Positions 1-7,543 are shown, counted from the stretch's first letter. The stretch: 13,839 nt of DNA from Thermococcus sp. (GCF_027066465.1 NZ_JAMONU010000068.1:1-13839); one strand, 5' to 3'. Numbers and translations: made by a program. Notes: generated by a model from the sequence alone, not told the origin.

Positions 1-2
1 GG

Positions 3-1340
3 GTGGACCTGTCGTATCAGGAGCTATCGCACTTCGTGGAGGTCATCAACTCGATTCACGGCGGGGAGCAGAGGGTGTTCAGCCTTGAATACTCGCACAA
101 GAACAGGGAACACTACCTGCGCGCCCACGGAAGCGTGGGATTCGCGTACTGCCTGAAGGGAAGAAAGAGGATAACCTTCCAGGTCCTCCCAAAACCCTTC
201 AGAACCGACCCCGACGACAGGCGTTCCGTCCAGTTCTTCCTTCAGCTCCTCAACCTCGCCGGGGGAATGAGGATAGGGTTCGAAGAAATCAGTACCCTCG
301 CCGAGGAGTACAGCAGGAGCGGGGACATAGACGAGCTCTTCAAGAGCATGTACGTTCTCCTCCTCGCCAGAGCCCTGGGGGAGGGGCCGTACCTCGAGTA
401 CGGGGAGATTGAGGAGAACTCGAAGGTGCTGAGGGGCAGAATCCTGATGAGCAGAATGGCCAGGAAGCCCCCCTGGAAGCAGGAAGTCCCGGTCAGGTAC
501 TCGGTGATGCTCGAGGACAACCCCCTCAACAGAATCCTGAAGAGGGCCCTTGAGATAGTTGTGACGACCTCCCGCTGGAAGACAACCCGAAAAATCGGCG
601 GAGTCCTGATGGGAGCCTTCGAGGGCGTCAGTCTCCCCATGTGCGGGGACAGCTCGAGGGTGACGTTCAACCACCTGAACGAGAGGTTTAGAACGGTCTT
701 CAACCTCGCCGAGGCGATAATATCTGGATTCCAGGGAATAGGCACATTCACGAAGGTTCTCCCCGGAATATTCATAAGCATGGACATGCTCTTCGAGAGT
801 CTGGTGTATCACACCATAAGAACCGCCCTAGCAGGGGAGGCCGAGGTTAGGGCTCAGGAGAGCCTTCCACACCTGATAAGGAACGCCAGAGACTACGAAA
901 TGAAGAGGGGCGCAATATTCATGGTCGGAAACCCTCTCCCGGACGTGGTCGTGAGGACGGCAAAGGGCGTATGCGCGGTGGACGCCAAGTACCGCAACCT
1001 CTACGTCTACCTCCACAACGAGGGCCGGTCGGTCAGGAAGCTCGTCCGCAAAAGCTCAGAGCTTTATCAGGCCTACGCCTACGCCAAACTCATCAACGGG
1101 GGTGTCATACTCGTCTATCCCCGGCTGGAAGGCAGGTACAACAGCTGGATTCCCGACCTCTTCGAGGCCGACAGGAGGGACGTGCTGAGGTTCTTTGACG
1201 GCACTAAATTCGCCGTACTGGGCTATGAGCTATCCAGAATCGGGAAGGACGTGGAGATAACCCTCGGGGCGGTGAGACTAGGCGATGATGTGAGGGAGGG
1301 ATTGAGAGATTTCCTGCTCGGCTTCTGCGGTGAGCTTTAA
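3..1340 (+). CDS. mcrC: McrC-family subunit of a McrBC-type restriction system (5' end uncertain)
   Basis: This reads as the nuclease subunit of a McrBC-type, modification-dependent restriction system, in which McrC cuts DNA and stimulates a partner McrB GTPase that recognises modified bases. The visible frame gives 445 residues from a GTG at base 3. The C-terminal third carries a PD-(D/E)xK nuclease core: PDVVVR near residue 314, then AVDAKYRN about 12 residues later, giving the catalytic D...DxK pattern. The N-terminal part is beta-rich (for example KRITFQVLPKP), as expected for a McrB-contacting region. E. coli McrC is about 350 residues, so the protein is probably nearly complete, but the GTG lies at the window edge without a visible ribosome binding site and the true start may be upstream. 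The McrB partner would be expected just upstream, outside the window. The stop TAA overlaps the putative mptA promoter. Family call fairly sure; start unsure. Confidence 0.8.
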   Translation: MDLSYQELSHFVEVINSIHGGEQRVFSLEYSHKNREHYLRAHGSVGFAYCLKGRKRITFQVLPKPFRTDPDDRRSVQFFLQLLNLAGGMRIGFEEISTLAEEYSRSGDIDELFKSMYVLLLARALGEGPYLEYGEIEENSKVLRGRILMSRMARKPPWKQEVPVRYSVMLEDNPLNRILKRALEIVVTTSRWKTTRKIGGVLMGAFEGVSLPMCGDSSRVTFNHLNERFRTVFNLAEAIISGFQGIGTFTKVLPGIFISMDMLFESLVYHTIRTALAGEAEVRAQESLPHLIRNARDYEMKRGAIFMVGNPLPDVVVRTAKGVCAVDAKYRNLYVYLHNEGRSVRKLVRKSSELYQAYAYAKLINGGVILVYPRLEGRYNSWIPDLFEADRRDVLRFFDGTKFAVLGYELSRIGKDVEITLGAVRLGDDVREGLRDFLLGFCGEL

Positions 1341-1342
1341 AA
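1333..1342 (+). promoter_or_regulatory. TATA-like box for mptA
   Basis: GCTTTAAAAG-type box overlapping the mcrC stop codon, about 35 bases before the mptA ATG. A start of transcription near 1362 would leave a short leader carrying GGGTGAG (1364-1370), a ribosome binding site 4 bases before the ATG. It suggests mptA can be transcribed independently of mcrC. Inference from spacing only. Confidence 0.4.
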
Positions 1343-1374
1343 GGGAACCGGCTAAAGCCTCACGGGTGAGAGAC

Positions 1375-2178
1375 ATGACGATTGAAACTCAGGAGGAAGT
1401 CCCCGAAATCAGGGAGCCCCTAAGGCGCGTCGGCATAACCAACCTCAGGAGCGTAGCGAAAATCAACTGGAAGGGGAAGGTCTACACGTTCCTCCCGCTC
1501 TTTGAAGTCACGATAGACGTTCCGGCAGAGAAAAAGGGAATCCACATGAGCCGTCTCGTGGAGAGCATAACCGAGGCAATGAGCGAAGCGGTGGAAGAGG
1601 AGGTCATGGAAGCCCACAGCTCGCTTGAGGAGCTTGGAAGGGCCGTCATAAGGCGTCTTGAGAGCAAGCACCCGCACAGGCGCGCTGAGGTCTGGATTAG
1701 GACCCATCTGATAATCCCCAGGGAAACGCCGGCGAGCGGAAAAACGAGCTACGAACCCTACGACGTAGAGGTCGGCGTCATAAAGAACGAGGACGGCACC
1801 TTTGAGAAGGTTCTCCGCGTCAGGGTTATTGGAAACACAGCCTGTCCGCACGCGATGGCAAACAACAACGGAAAGACCCACATACAGCGCGCCATCGGTG
1901 AGCTTGAAGTTAGAACGGCCTTCGACGAGGAGATAGCGCTGGAGGACATGATTGACGTCGTTGAAAGCTCGTTCAGTCATCCAACCTACACGCTCCTGAA
2001 GACGGTTGACGAGAACGCCGTCGTGCAGGGGATGTACAGAAACCCGAAGTTCGTGGAGGACGTTGCCAGGGAAATATTTGCAAAGGCGAGGGAGAGGTTC
2101 AAGGGGAAAATTCACGTGCGCGTAATCAGCAACGAGAGCATACACAAGCACGACGTCATAGCCGAGACGTGGAGCTAA
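1375..2178 (+). CDS. mptA: GTP cyclohydrolase MptA (type IV, FolE2-like)
   Basis: MptA-type GTP cyclohydrolases open the GTP imidazole ring to give 7,8-dihydroneopterin 2',3'-cyclic phosphate, the first pterin step toward methanopterin or folate-type cofactors; the same family can also feed the archaeosine base pathway. The 267-residue length fits archaeal MptA. Visible family marks are GIHMSR (about 55-60), a T-fold beta-rich body, ACPHAMANNNGKTH (C157, H159, H169, likely metal and substrate ligands), and a C-terminal SNESIHKHD. The frame is open back to a GTG at 1330 inside mcrC, but the ATG at 1375 is preferred because GGGTGAG sits just before it and the family homology begins near there. 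The HD-domain gene starts 10 bases after the stop, so the two are probably cotranscribed. Confident call. Confidence 0.93.
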   Translation: MTIETQEEVPEIREPLRRVGITNLRSVAKINWKGKVYTFLPLFEVTIDVPAEKKGIHMSRLVESITEAMSEAVEEEVMEAHSSLEELGRAVIRRLESKHPHRRAEVWIRTHLIIPRETPASGKTSYEPYDVEVGVIKNEDGTFEKVLRVRVIGNTACPHAMANNNGKTHIQRAIGELEVRTAFDEEIALEDMIDVVESSFSHPTYTLLKTVDENAVVQGMYRNPKFVEDVAREIFAKARERFKGKIHVRVISNESIHKHDVIAETWS

Positions 2179-2188
2179 GGCGATTAAT

Positions 2189-3265
2189 ATGAAGCTCGTC
2201 CACGACCCGGTGCACGGTGGAATAGAGCTGGACGACTTCGCGGTAAAGCTGGTTGACACGCCGGAGTTCCAGAGGCTCAGGAGGATTACCCAGCTCGGCT
2301 TGGCTTTCCTCGTTTACCCCTCGGCCAGACACACGCGCTTCGAGCACTCCCTCGGAACCTTTCACATAGCGAGGCTCATTCGGGGGAGGAATCCTGAGAT
2401 AGATGAGGGGGTCGTTTACGCGGCCCTGCTCCACGACCTCGGGCACTACCCGTTCAGCCACACCCTGGAGTGCCTTTTCCCGAGGCACGAAGAAAACACT
2501 CGGTGGCTGATACGACACGGCGAAATCGGCGACGTTCTGAAGGAGAGGTTCTCACTCAGTGAATTGCGCAGGCTCCTCAGTCATCCCCTCGTCAGCGGGG
2601 ACATAGACTCGGACAGGATGGACTACCTCGTGCGCGATGCCTACTACACCGGCGTCGCCTACGGAATAGTTGACCTTGAGAGGCTCGTCAGAAACCTTCG
2701 CTGGGACGGGGAGAGACTGGTGCTCGAGGAGAAGGGGATAATGGCGGGCCAGAACCTTCTCCTTGCGAGGAGCATGATGTACCCGACGGTTTATCAGCAC
2801 CACACCGTTAGAATAGCGAGCGCGATGCTCTGCAAGGCCGCTGAACTTGAGGGAATTTCTCCGAGGGACGTTCGTCTCATGGACGAGGTTGACCTGATTG
2901 CAAGGCTGAGGGGGAGTGAAAAGCCTGAGGTTCGGGAGCTAATCGGTGCAATCGAGACCAGAAGGCTGTACAAGCGCGTCATCTGGAGCGGTGAGGAGCT
3001 GGACGGTGAAGAGCTTGAGGAGCTGAAGATTGAGCTTGAAAACGAGTTCGGCCACCTCGCGCTCCTCGACTATCCTTCAAAGCCCCGCTTTGAAGAGAGG
3101 AACGCCTTCGTCAGGCTTGGGGGAGAAGTTAAAAGACTCAGCGAAGTTTCTCCCCTTGTAGAAGCCCTTGTAAAGGTCAAGGAAAGCTACTGGTGGTGGG
3201 GGGTCTACGCGAGAGGGGACGTCCTCAATGAGGTCAGGGCGTTCGTATCCAAAAACCTTAAGTAG
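2189..3265 (+). CDS. HD-domain phosphohydrolase (SAMHD1/dGTPase-like superfamily)
   Basis: A 358-residue HD-superfamily metal-dependent phosphohydrolase of the group that includes deoxynucleotide triphosphohydrolases. The HD quartet is intact: H53 in RFEHSLG, H82-D83 in LLHDLGH, and D142 in DIDSDRMDYLVRD, the last matching the SAMHD1-type DxDxxDY motif. The N-terminal KLVHDPVHGGIEL and the R-L-R-R-I-T-Q-L-G segment are typical of this branch. The substrate is not deducible; a dNTPase or other nucleotide phosphohydrolase is likely, which would suit its position 10 bases after mptA, a GTP-consuming gene. The ribosome binding site is weak, so translation is probably coupled to mptA. The C-terminus contains a WWWG aromatic run (about 331-334) that may stabilise an oligomer interface. 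Family sure; biochemical role open. Confidence 0.85.
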   Translation: MKLVHDPVHGGIELDDFAVKLVDTPEFQRLRRITQLGLAFLVYPSARHTRFEHSLGTFHIARLIRGRNPEIDEGVVYAALLHDLGHYPFSHTLECLFPRHEENTRWLIRHGEIGDVLKERFSLSELRRLLSHPLVSGDIDSDRMDYLVRDAYYTGVAYGIVDLERLVRNLRWDGERLVLEEKGIMAGQNLLLARSMMYPTVYQHHTVRIASAMLCKAAELEGISPRDVRLMDEVDLIARLRGSEKPEVRELIGAIETRRLYKRVIWSGEELDGEELEELKIELENEFGHLALLDYPSKPRFEERNAFVRLGGEVKRLSEVSPLVEALVKVKESYWWWGVYARGDVLNEVRAFVSKNLK

Positions 3266-3305
3266 TTTAAGGACTGAAGAACGCGGCCATTTTCCAACCG
3301 GGAAA

Positions 3306-3315
3306 AGCTTTATAA
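3306..3315 (+). promoter_or_regulatory. TATA-like promoter element for EF-2
   Basis: AAAGCTTTATAA-type box preceded by an A-rich stretch (possible BRE), 50 bases before the EF-2 start. A second, weaker box (CCTTTTAAGT, 3321-3330) follows. A ribosome binding site AAGGTGGTG (3351-3359) precedes the ATG by 4 bases. The strong signals fit the very high expression expected for an elongation factor. Confidence 0.6.
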
Positions 3316-3363
3316 CCGGACCTTTTAAGTTAAGCCGACAAGCTCATCCAAAGGTGGTGCGTT

Positions 3364-5562
3364 ATGGGAAGAAGGGAAGAGATGATTGCGAAGATTAAGG
3401 AGCTTATGACCCAGCCTGAGAGAATCAGGAACATGGGTATCGCCGCTCACATTGACCATGGTAAGACAACGCTCAGCGATAATCTGCTCGCTGGTGCCGG
3501 AATGATTAGCGAGGAGCTGGCAGGAAAGCAGCTCGTCCTCGACTTCGACGAGCAGGAGCAGGCGAGGGGAATCACAATCAACGCGGCGAACGTTTCGATG
3601 GTTCACGAGTACGAGGGGCAGGAGTACCTTATCAACTTGATTGACACGCCGGGTCACGTTGACTTCGGCGGTGACGTTACGAGGGCAATGCGTGCAATTG
3701 ACGGTGCGATTATCGTTGTGGACGCCGTCGAGGGAGTTATGCCCCAGACCGAAACGGTTCTCAGACAGGCCCTTCGCGAGTACGTTAAACCAGTTCTCTT
3801 CATCAACAAGGTTGACCGTCTCATCAAGGAGCTCAAGCTTGGCCCGAACGAGATACTCAACCGCTTTGCCAAAATAATAACCGACGTCAACAGGCTCATC
3901 AAGCGCTATGCTCCTGAAGAGTTCAAGAACCAGTGGCTAGTTAAGGTCGAGGACGGTAGCGTTGCCTTCGGTTCGGCTTACTACAACTGGGCTCTCAGCG
4001 TTCCGTACATGAAGAAAACAGGCGTTACATTCAAGGACATCGTTGAGCTTACCAACAGCGGGGACCTCAAGACCCTCAAGAAGAAGGCACCGCTCCACGT
4101 CGTCGTCCTCGATATGGTCGTCAGGCACCTCCCGAACCCGCTCGAGGCTCAGAAGTACAGGATTCCTCACCTCTGGCAGGGCGATATCAACAGCGAGATT
4201 GGCCAGGCCATGCTCAAGTGTGACCCGAAGGGCAAGATGGTCATGGTCGTCACCAAGATAATCATCGACAAGCACGCTGGAGAGGTCGCCACCGGCCGTG
4301 TCTGGAGCGGAACGGTCAAGAGCGGCAAGGAGGTCTACCTCATCAACAGCAAGAGAAAAGCGAGAATCCAGCAGGTGGGCATCTACATGGGTCCCGAGAG
4401 GATTAACATGGACGCCGTTCCCGCTGGAAACATCGTTGCCGTCACGGGTCTGCGCGACGCTATGGCCGGTGAGACCGTTGCTGAAGAACCCATCGAGCCG
4501 TTTGAGGCACTCCACTACGTCAGCGAGCCGGTCGTTACCGTTGCCATTGAGGCCAAGAACGTCAAGGACCTCCCGAGGCTCATCGAGGCTTTGAGACAGC
4601 TCGCCAAGGAGGACCCAACGCTCCACGTCAAGATTGACGAGGAGACCGGCCAGCACCTCCTCAGCGGTATGGGTGAGCTCCACCTTGAGGTCAAGCTCGT
4701 CAAGCTCAAGGAGGACTGGAAGATTGACGTCGACGTTTCCCCGCCGATAGTCGTCTACCGCGAGAGCATAAGCAAGCCCAGTCCGATAGTCGAAGGAAAG
4801 TCGCCGAACAAGCACAACAGGTTCTACATCACCGTCGAGCCGATGCCCGATGAGATTTACCAGGCTATTAAGGAGGGTATCATCCCAGAGGGCAGACCGA
4901 AGGACCCGAAGGAGGTCGCCAAGAAGTTGGCGGAGCTCGGCATGGACTACGAGATGGCCAAGGGCATCGTCGACGTCTACAACGGCAACATGTTCTTCGA
5001 CAACACCAAGGGTATCCAGTACCTCAACGAGGTTATGGACCTCCTGGTTGACGGATTCCACATGGCGATGGACGAGGGACCGCTGGCTAAGGAGCCCGTC
5101 ATGAAGGTCATCGTCAGGCTCCACGATGCCAAGATACACGAGGACAACGTCCACCGCGGTCCGGCCCAGATTTACCCGGCCATAAGGACGGCCATCCACT
5201 GCGCCATGATGAAGGCCGGCCCGGTCCTCTACGAGCCCTACCAGAAGGTCATCATCAACGTTCCCTACGAGTATATGGGTGCCGTCAGCAGGGAAATCAA
5301 CCAGAGGCGCGGTCAGCTCATCGACATGCGCCAGGAAGGCGAGGTCATGATTATCATCGCCGAGGCGCCGGTTGCAGAGATGTTCGGATTCGCCGGAGCC
5401 ATCCGTGGAGCCACCAGCGGCAGAGCGCTGTGGAGCACCGAGCATGCAGGATTCAAGAAGGTTCCGAACGAGCTGGCCCAGCAGATAATCAGGCAGATAC
5501 GCCAGAGGAAGGGCCTCGACCCGAACCCGCCAACCGAGAAGGACGTCTGCCCGCAGCAGTGA
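3364..5562 (+). CDS. fusA: Translation elongation factor EF-2
   Basis: Archaeal EF-2, the cytoplasmic GTPase that drives ribosomal translocation. The 732-residue length is exactly that expected. G-domain motifs are clear: G1 AHIDHGKT (28-35), G2 RGITI, G3 DTPGH (94-98), G4 NKVD (148-151). Domains II to V follow without gaps. The histidine that archaea convert to diphthamide lies at H597 in VHRGPAQIYPA, close to the diphthamide position reported for Pyrococcus EF-2, so the factor should be sensitive to ADP-ribosylation in the usual way. The gene stands alone between its own promoter and a T-rich tail. Codon use is strongly biased, as in a highly expressed gene. This bias produces a long antisense open frame that is not a gene. 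Certain. Confidence 0.99.
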   Translation: MGRREEMIAKIKELMTQPERIRNMGIAAHIDHGKTTLSDNLLAGAGMISEELAGKQLVLDFDEQEQARGITINAANVSMVHEYEGQEYLINLIDTPGHVDFGGDVTRAMRAIDGAIIVVDAVEGVMPQTETVLRQALREYVKPVLFINKVDRLIKELKLGPNEILNRFAKIITDVNRLIKRYAPEEFKNQWLVKVEDGSVAFGSAYYNWALSVPYMKKTGVTFKDIVELTNSGDLKTLKKKAPLHVVVLDMVVRHLPNPLEAQKYRIPHLWQGDINSEIGQAMLKCDPKGKMVMVVTKIIIDKHAGEVATGRVWSGTVKSGKEVYLINSKRKARIQQVGIYMGPERINMDAVPAGNIVAVTGLRDAMAGETVAEEPIEPFEALHYVSEPVVTVAIEAKNVKDLPRLIEALRQLAKEDPTLHVKIDEETGQHLLSGMGELHLEVKLVKLKEDWKIDVDVSPPIVVYRESISKPSPIVEGKSPNKHNRFYITVEPMPDEIYQAIKEGIIPEGRPKDPKEVAKKLAELGMDYEMAKGIVDVYNGNMFFDNTKGIQYLNEVMDLLVDGFHMAMDEGPLAKEPVMKVIVRLHDAKIHEDNVHRGPAQIYPAIRTAIHCAMMKAGPVLYEPYQKVIINVPYEYMGAVSREINQRRGQLIDMRQEGEVMIIIAEAPVAEMFGFAGAIRGATSGRALWSTEHAGFKKVPNELAQQIIRQIRQRKGLDPNPPTEKDVCPQQ

Positions 5563-5625
5563 TTTTTGAATTTTTCTTCTACCTCTCTTCGATTTGCCAG
5601 CCTTTTGATGTGGACCTTCTTTTTT
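5563..5625 (+). terminator. T-rich termination region after EF-2
   Basis: Two T5 runs directly after the stop codon (5563-5567 and 5571-5575) and a T6 run at 5620-5625. Archaeal RNA polymerase terminates on such oligo-T tracts without needing a hairpin. The tandem tracts fit a strong terminator separating EF-2 from the EF-1-alpha region. Confidence 0.55.
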
Positions 5626-5656
5626 AACGGATTTCCGTTCGTAAGCCATTAGTTAA

Positions 5657-5666
5657 CTTTTTAAAC
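5657..5666 (+). promoter_or_regulatory. Upstream promoter P1 of the EF-1-alpha region
   Basis: CTTTTTAAAC TATA-like box. Archaeal start spacing (about 25 bases) puts a transcript start near 5685, precisely where the kink-turn hairpin begins. It may make a separate small RNA or a long EF-1-alpha leader. Confidence 0.5.
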
Positions 5667-5684
5667 CCGCCCCGCAAGTTAGGG

Positions 5685-5746
5685 TCGGAACTCATGAGGT
5701 CCCCTTGTCCAAGGCGGGTTTCCCGCCCGAGGGGGCCGAGGTTCGA
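5685..5746 (+). ncRNA. GC-rich hairpin with canonical kink-turn, candidate leader RNA or small RNA
   Basis: A long hairpin can be folded by eye. The basal stem pairs TCGGAACT (5685-5692) with GGTTCGA (5740-5746) with minor irregularities. Then a three-base bulge CAT (5693-5695) precedes tandem sheared pairs G5696-A5739 and A5697-G5738. A 10-pair stem GGTCCCCTTG with CGAGGGGGCC (5698-5707, 5728-5737) follows, then a TCCAA bulge, and a GGCGGG-TTT-CCCGCC tip. The C-stem, three-base bulge, GA/GA order is the standard kink-turn bound by archaeal L7Ae. The polarity (canonical stem basal) is that of box C/D or leader kink-turns, opposite to H/ACA guides. No ACA tail is present. It could be an independent RNA from P1 or the 5' leader of EF-1-alpha. 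Structure well supported; function is inference. Confidence 0.6.
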
Positions 5747-5749
5747 AAG

Positions 5750-5759
5750 ATTTAAAAAG
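5750..5759 (+). promoter_or_regulatory. Proximal promoter P2 of EF-1-alpha
   Basis: ATTTAAAAAG TATA-like box immediately after the kink-turn hairpin, with CGAAAG as a possible BRE. It predicts a start near 5780 and a leader of about 25 bases containing GGAGGTG (5792-5798), 7 bases before the ATG. Confidence 0.6.
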
Positions 5760-5764
5760 CCGTC

Positions 5765-5781
5765 CTAGTCAATGGGACTAG
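5765..5781. promoter_or_regulatory. Inverted repeat between TATA box and start site of EF-1-alpha
   Basis: CTAGTC, five-base spacer, GACTAG: a perfect 6-base inverted repeat that covers the space between P2 and its predicted transcript start. It is well placed to be a repressor operator. Because it would be mostly upstream of or at the start site, an RNA hairpin is relevant only for transcripts from P1. Confidence 0.4.
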
Positions 5782-5805
5782 ACCAAAATATGGAGGTGTT
5801 AGAAA

Positions 5806-7092
5806 ATGCCAAAGGAGAAGCCGCACGTTAACATCGTCTTTATAGGCCACGTAGACCACGGAAAGAGCACCACCATCGGAAGGCTGCTCTTCGACACCCA
5901 GAACATTCCGGAGCAGATTATCAAGAAGTTCGAGGAGATGGGTGAGAAGGGTAAGTCCTTCAAGTTCGCCTGGGTCATGGACAGGCTCAAGGAGGAGCGT
6001 GAGAGGGGTATTACCATCGACGTCGCCCACACCAAGTTTGAGACCCCGCACAGGTACATCACCATCATCGACGCTCCGGGACACAGGGACTTCGTTAAGA
6101 ACATGATTACCGGTGCCAGCCAGGCCGACGCGGCGGTTCTCGTCGTCGCCGCCACCGACGGTGTCATGCCCCAGACCAAGGAGCACGCATTCCTTGCTAG
6201 GACCCTCGGTATCAACCACATAATCGTCGCCATCAACAAGATGGACATGGTCAACTACGACCAGAAGGTCTTCGAGAAGGTTAAGGCCCAGGTTGAGAAG
6301 CTCCTCAAGATGCTCGGCTACAAGAACTTCCCGGTCATCCCGATCAGCGCTTGGAACGGTGACAACGTCGTCAAGAGGAGCGACAAGATGCCCTGGTACA
6401 ACGGCCCGACCCTCATCGAGGCCCTCGACCAGATACCCGAGCCGCCGAAGCCGGTTGACAAGCCGCTCAGGATACCGATTCAGGACGTCTACTCAATCAA
6501 GGGTGTCGGTACCGTTCCGGTCGGCCGTGTCGAGACCGGTGTGCTCAGAGTCGGTGACGTCGTCATCTTCGAGCCGGCTTCAACAATCTTCCACAAGCCC
6601 ATTCAGGGTGAGGTCAAGTCCATCGAGATGCACCACGAGCCCCTCCAGGAGGCATATCCGGGCGACAACATCGGATTCAACGTCCGTGGCGTTGGTAAGA
6701 ACGACATAAAGCGCGGTGACGTTGCCGGACACACCGACAAGCCGCCGACCGTCGTCAGGCCGAAGGACACCTTCAAGGCCCAGATAATCGTCCTCAACCA
6801 CCCGACCGCAATAACCGTTGGCTACACCCCGGTCCTTCACGCCCACACCACCCAGGTCGCCGTCAGGTTCGAGCAGATACTCGCCAAGCTCGACCCGAGG
6901 ACAGGTAACGTAATTGAGGAGAACCCGCAGTTCATCAAGACCGGTGACTCAGCAATCGTCATCCTCAGGCCGACCAAGGCCATGGTCATCGAGCCGGTCA
7001 AGGAGATTCCGCAGCTCGGCAGGTTCGCTATCCGTGACATGGGTCAGACCGTCGCCGCCGGTATGGTTATCTCCATCCAGAAGGCCGAGTGA
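5806..7092 (+). CDS. tuf: Translation elongation factor EF-1-alpha (aEF1A)
   Basis: The GTPase that brings aminoacyl-tRNA to the ribosome, counterpart of bacterial EF-Tu. It has 428 residues, the normal length for Thermococcales. The G-domain motifs are intact: GHVDHGKS (14-21), DAPGH (89-93), NKMD (144-147). The two beta-barrel domains follow (for example VGTVPVGRVETGVLRVGD and the C-terminal GRFAIRDMGQTVAAGMV). A strong GGAGGTG site supports the ATG. S10 begins 39 bases after the stop with its own AGGAGGG site and no convincing promoter between, so EF-1-alpha, S10 and tRNA-Ser form one apparent unit, resembling the tail of the bacterial str operon. Codon bias is strong. Certain. Confidence 0.99.
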   Translation: MPKEKPHVNIVFIGHVDHGKSTTIGRLLFDTQNIPEQIIKKFEEMGEKGKSFKFAWVMDRLKEERERGITIDVAHTKFETPHRYITIIDAPGHRDFVKNMITGASQADAAVLVVAATDGVMPQTKEHAFLARTLGINHIIVAINKMDMVNYDQKVFEKVKAQVEKLLKMLGYKNFPVIPISAWNGDNVVKRSDKMPWYNGPTLIEALDQIPEPPKPVDKPLRIPIQDVYSIKGVGTVPVGRVETGVLRVGDVVIFEPASTIFHKPIQGEVKSIEMHHEPLQEAYPGDNIGFNVRGVGKNDIKRGDVAGHTDKPPTVVRPKDTFKAQIIVLNHPTAITVGYTPVLHAHTTQVAVRFEQILAKLDPRTGNVIEENPQFIKTGDSAIVILRPTKAMVIEPVKEIPQLGRFAIRDMGQTVAAGMVISIQKAE

Positions 7093-7131
7093 AGGCCTTC
7101 CTTCTTTCCTTAACCTTTAGGAGGGAAGAAA

Positions 7132-7440
7132 ATGCAGAAGGCAAGGATTAAGCTTGCGAGCACCAACATCAAGGCCCTCAACGAAGTTACAGAGCAGATT
7201 AAGCAGATTGCCGAAAGGACTGGCGTTAGAATGAGCGGTCCAATACCGCTTCCGACCAAGAGGATAAGGATAACCACCAGGAAGAGCCCCGACGGGGAAG
7301 GCTCGGCTACCTTTGACCGCTGGGAGCTTCGCGTTCACAAGAGGCTCGTTGACATCGAGGCCGATGAGAGGGCCATGCGCCAGATTATGCGCATCCGCGT
7401 TCCTGAAGACGTTACCATCGAAATTGAGCTAATCTCTTGA
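7132..7440 (+). CDS. rps10: Small-subunit ribosomal protein uS10
   Basis: Ribosomal protein S10 (uS10) of the 30S head, 102 residues, the usual archaeal length. The sequence shows the family core: an N-terminal KARIKLASTNIKALN strand-helix, SGPIPLPTKRIRITTRKSPDGEG in the loop reaching into the ribosome, and WELRVHKRLVDI followed by the C-terminal strand PEDVTIEIELI. A ribosome binding site AGGAGGG (7119-7125) lies 6 bases before the ATG. It follows EF-1-alpha and is followed after 16 bases by tRNA-Ser, with no separate promoter seen for either, so cotranscription of all three is likely. Certain. Confidence 0.98.
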   Translation: MQKARIKLASTNIKALNEVTEQIKQIAERTGVRMSGPIPLPTKRIRITTRKSPDGEGSATFDRWELRVHKRLVDIEADERAMRQIMRIRVPEDVTIEIELIS

Positions 7441-7456
7441 TTCCTCTCATTTATGC

Positions 7457-7543
7457 GCCGGGGTAGCCTAGCCTGGGAAGGCGCGGGCCTGGAGAGTCCG
7501 TGGGCGCTTGCCCGCCAGGGTTCAAATCCCTGCCCCGGCGCCA
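7457..7543 (+). tRNA. tRNA-Ser(GGA)
   Basis: Class II tRNA with full cloverleaf. Acceptor GCCGGGG pairs with CCCCGGC; D stem GCC/GGC; anticodon stem CGGGC/GTCCG with loop CTGGAGA, anticodon GGA at 7491-7493; long variable arm GGGC-GCTT-GCCC; T arm CAGGG-TTCAAAT-CCCTG; discriminator G; encoded CCA. It reads TCC/TCT serine codons. No intron. It sits 16 bases after the S10 stop with no room for its own promoter, so it is probably cut out of the EF-1-alpha/S10 transcript by RNase P and tRNase Z. Confidence 0.97.

Noticed and set aside
3937..5649. Long minus-strand open frame (570 codons) antisense to EF-2, and similar antisense frames at 24-812 and 1420-2259
   Set aside because: They mirror strongly biased codons of confident plus-strand genes; their translations match no family and have no start signals.
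5738..5748. GAGGTTCGAAA resembling a tRNA T-loop
   Set aside because: No acceptor, D or anticodon arm fits around it; the bases are better explained as the 3' strand of the hairpin stem.
5685..5760. H/ACA guide RNA
   Set aside because: No ACA box after the hairpin, no pseudouridylation pocket, and the kink-turn has the opposite polarity to H/ACA guides.
5694..5768. A 24-codon open frame starting at ATG 5694 inside the kink-turn hairpin, encoding a short basic peptide
   Set aside because: No ribosome binding site, it overlaps a clear RNA structure, and a stop-free stretch of this length is common in GC-rich DNA. Conservation could change this view.
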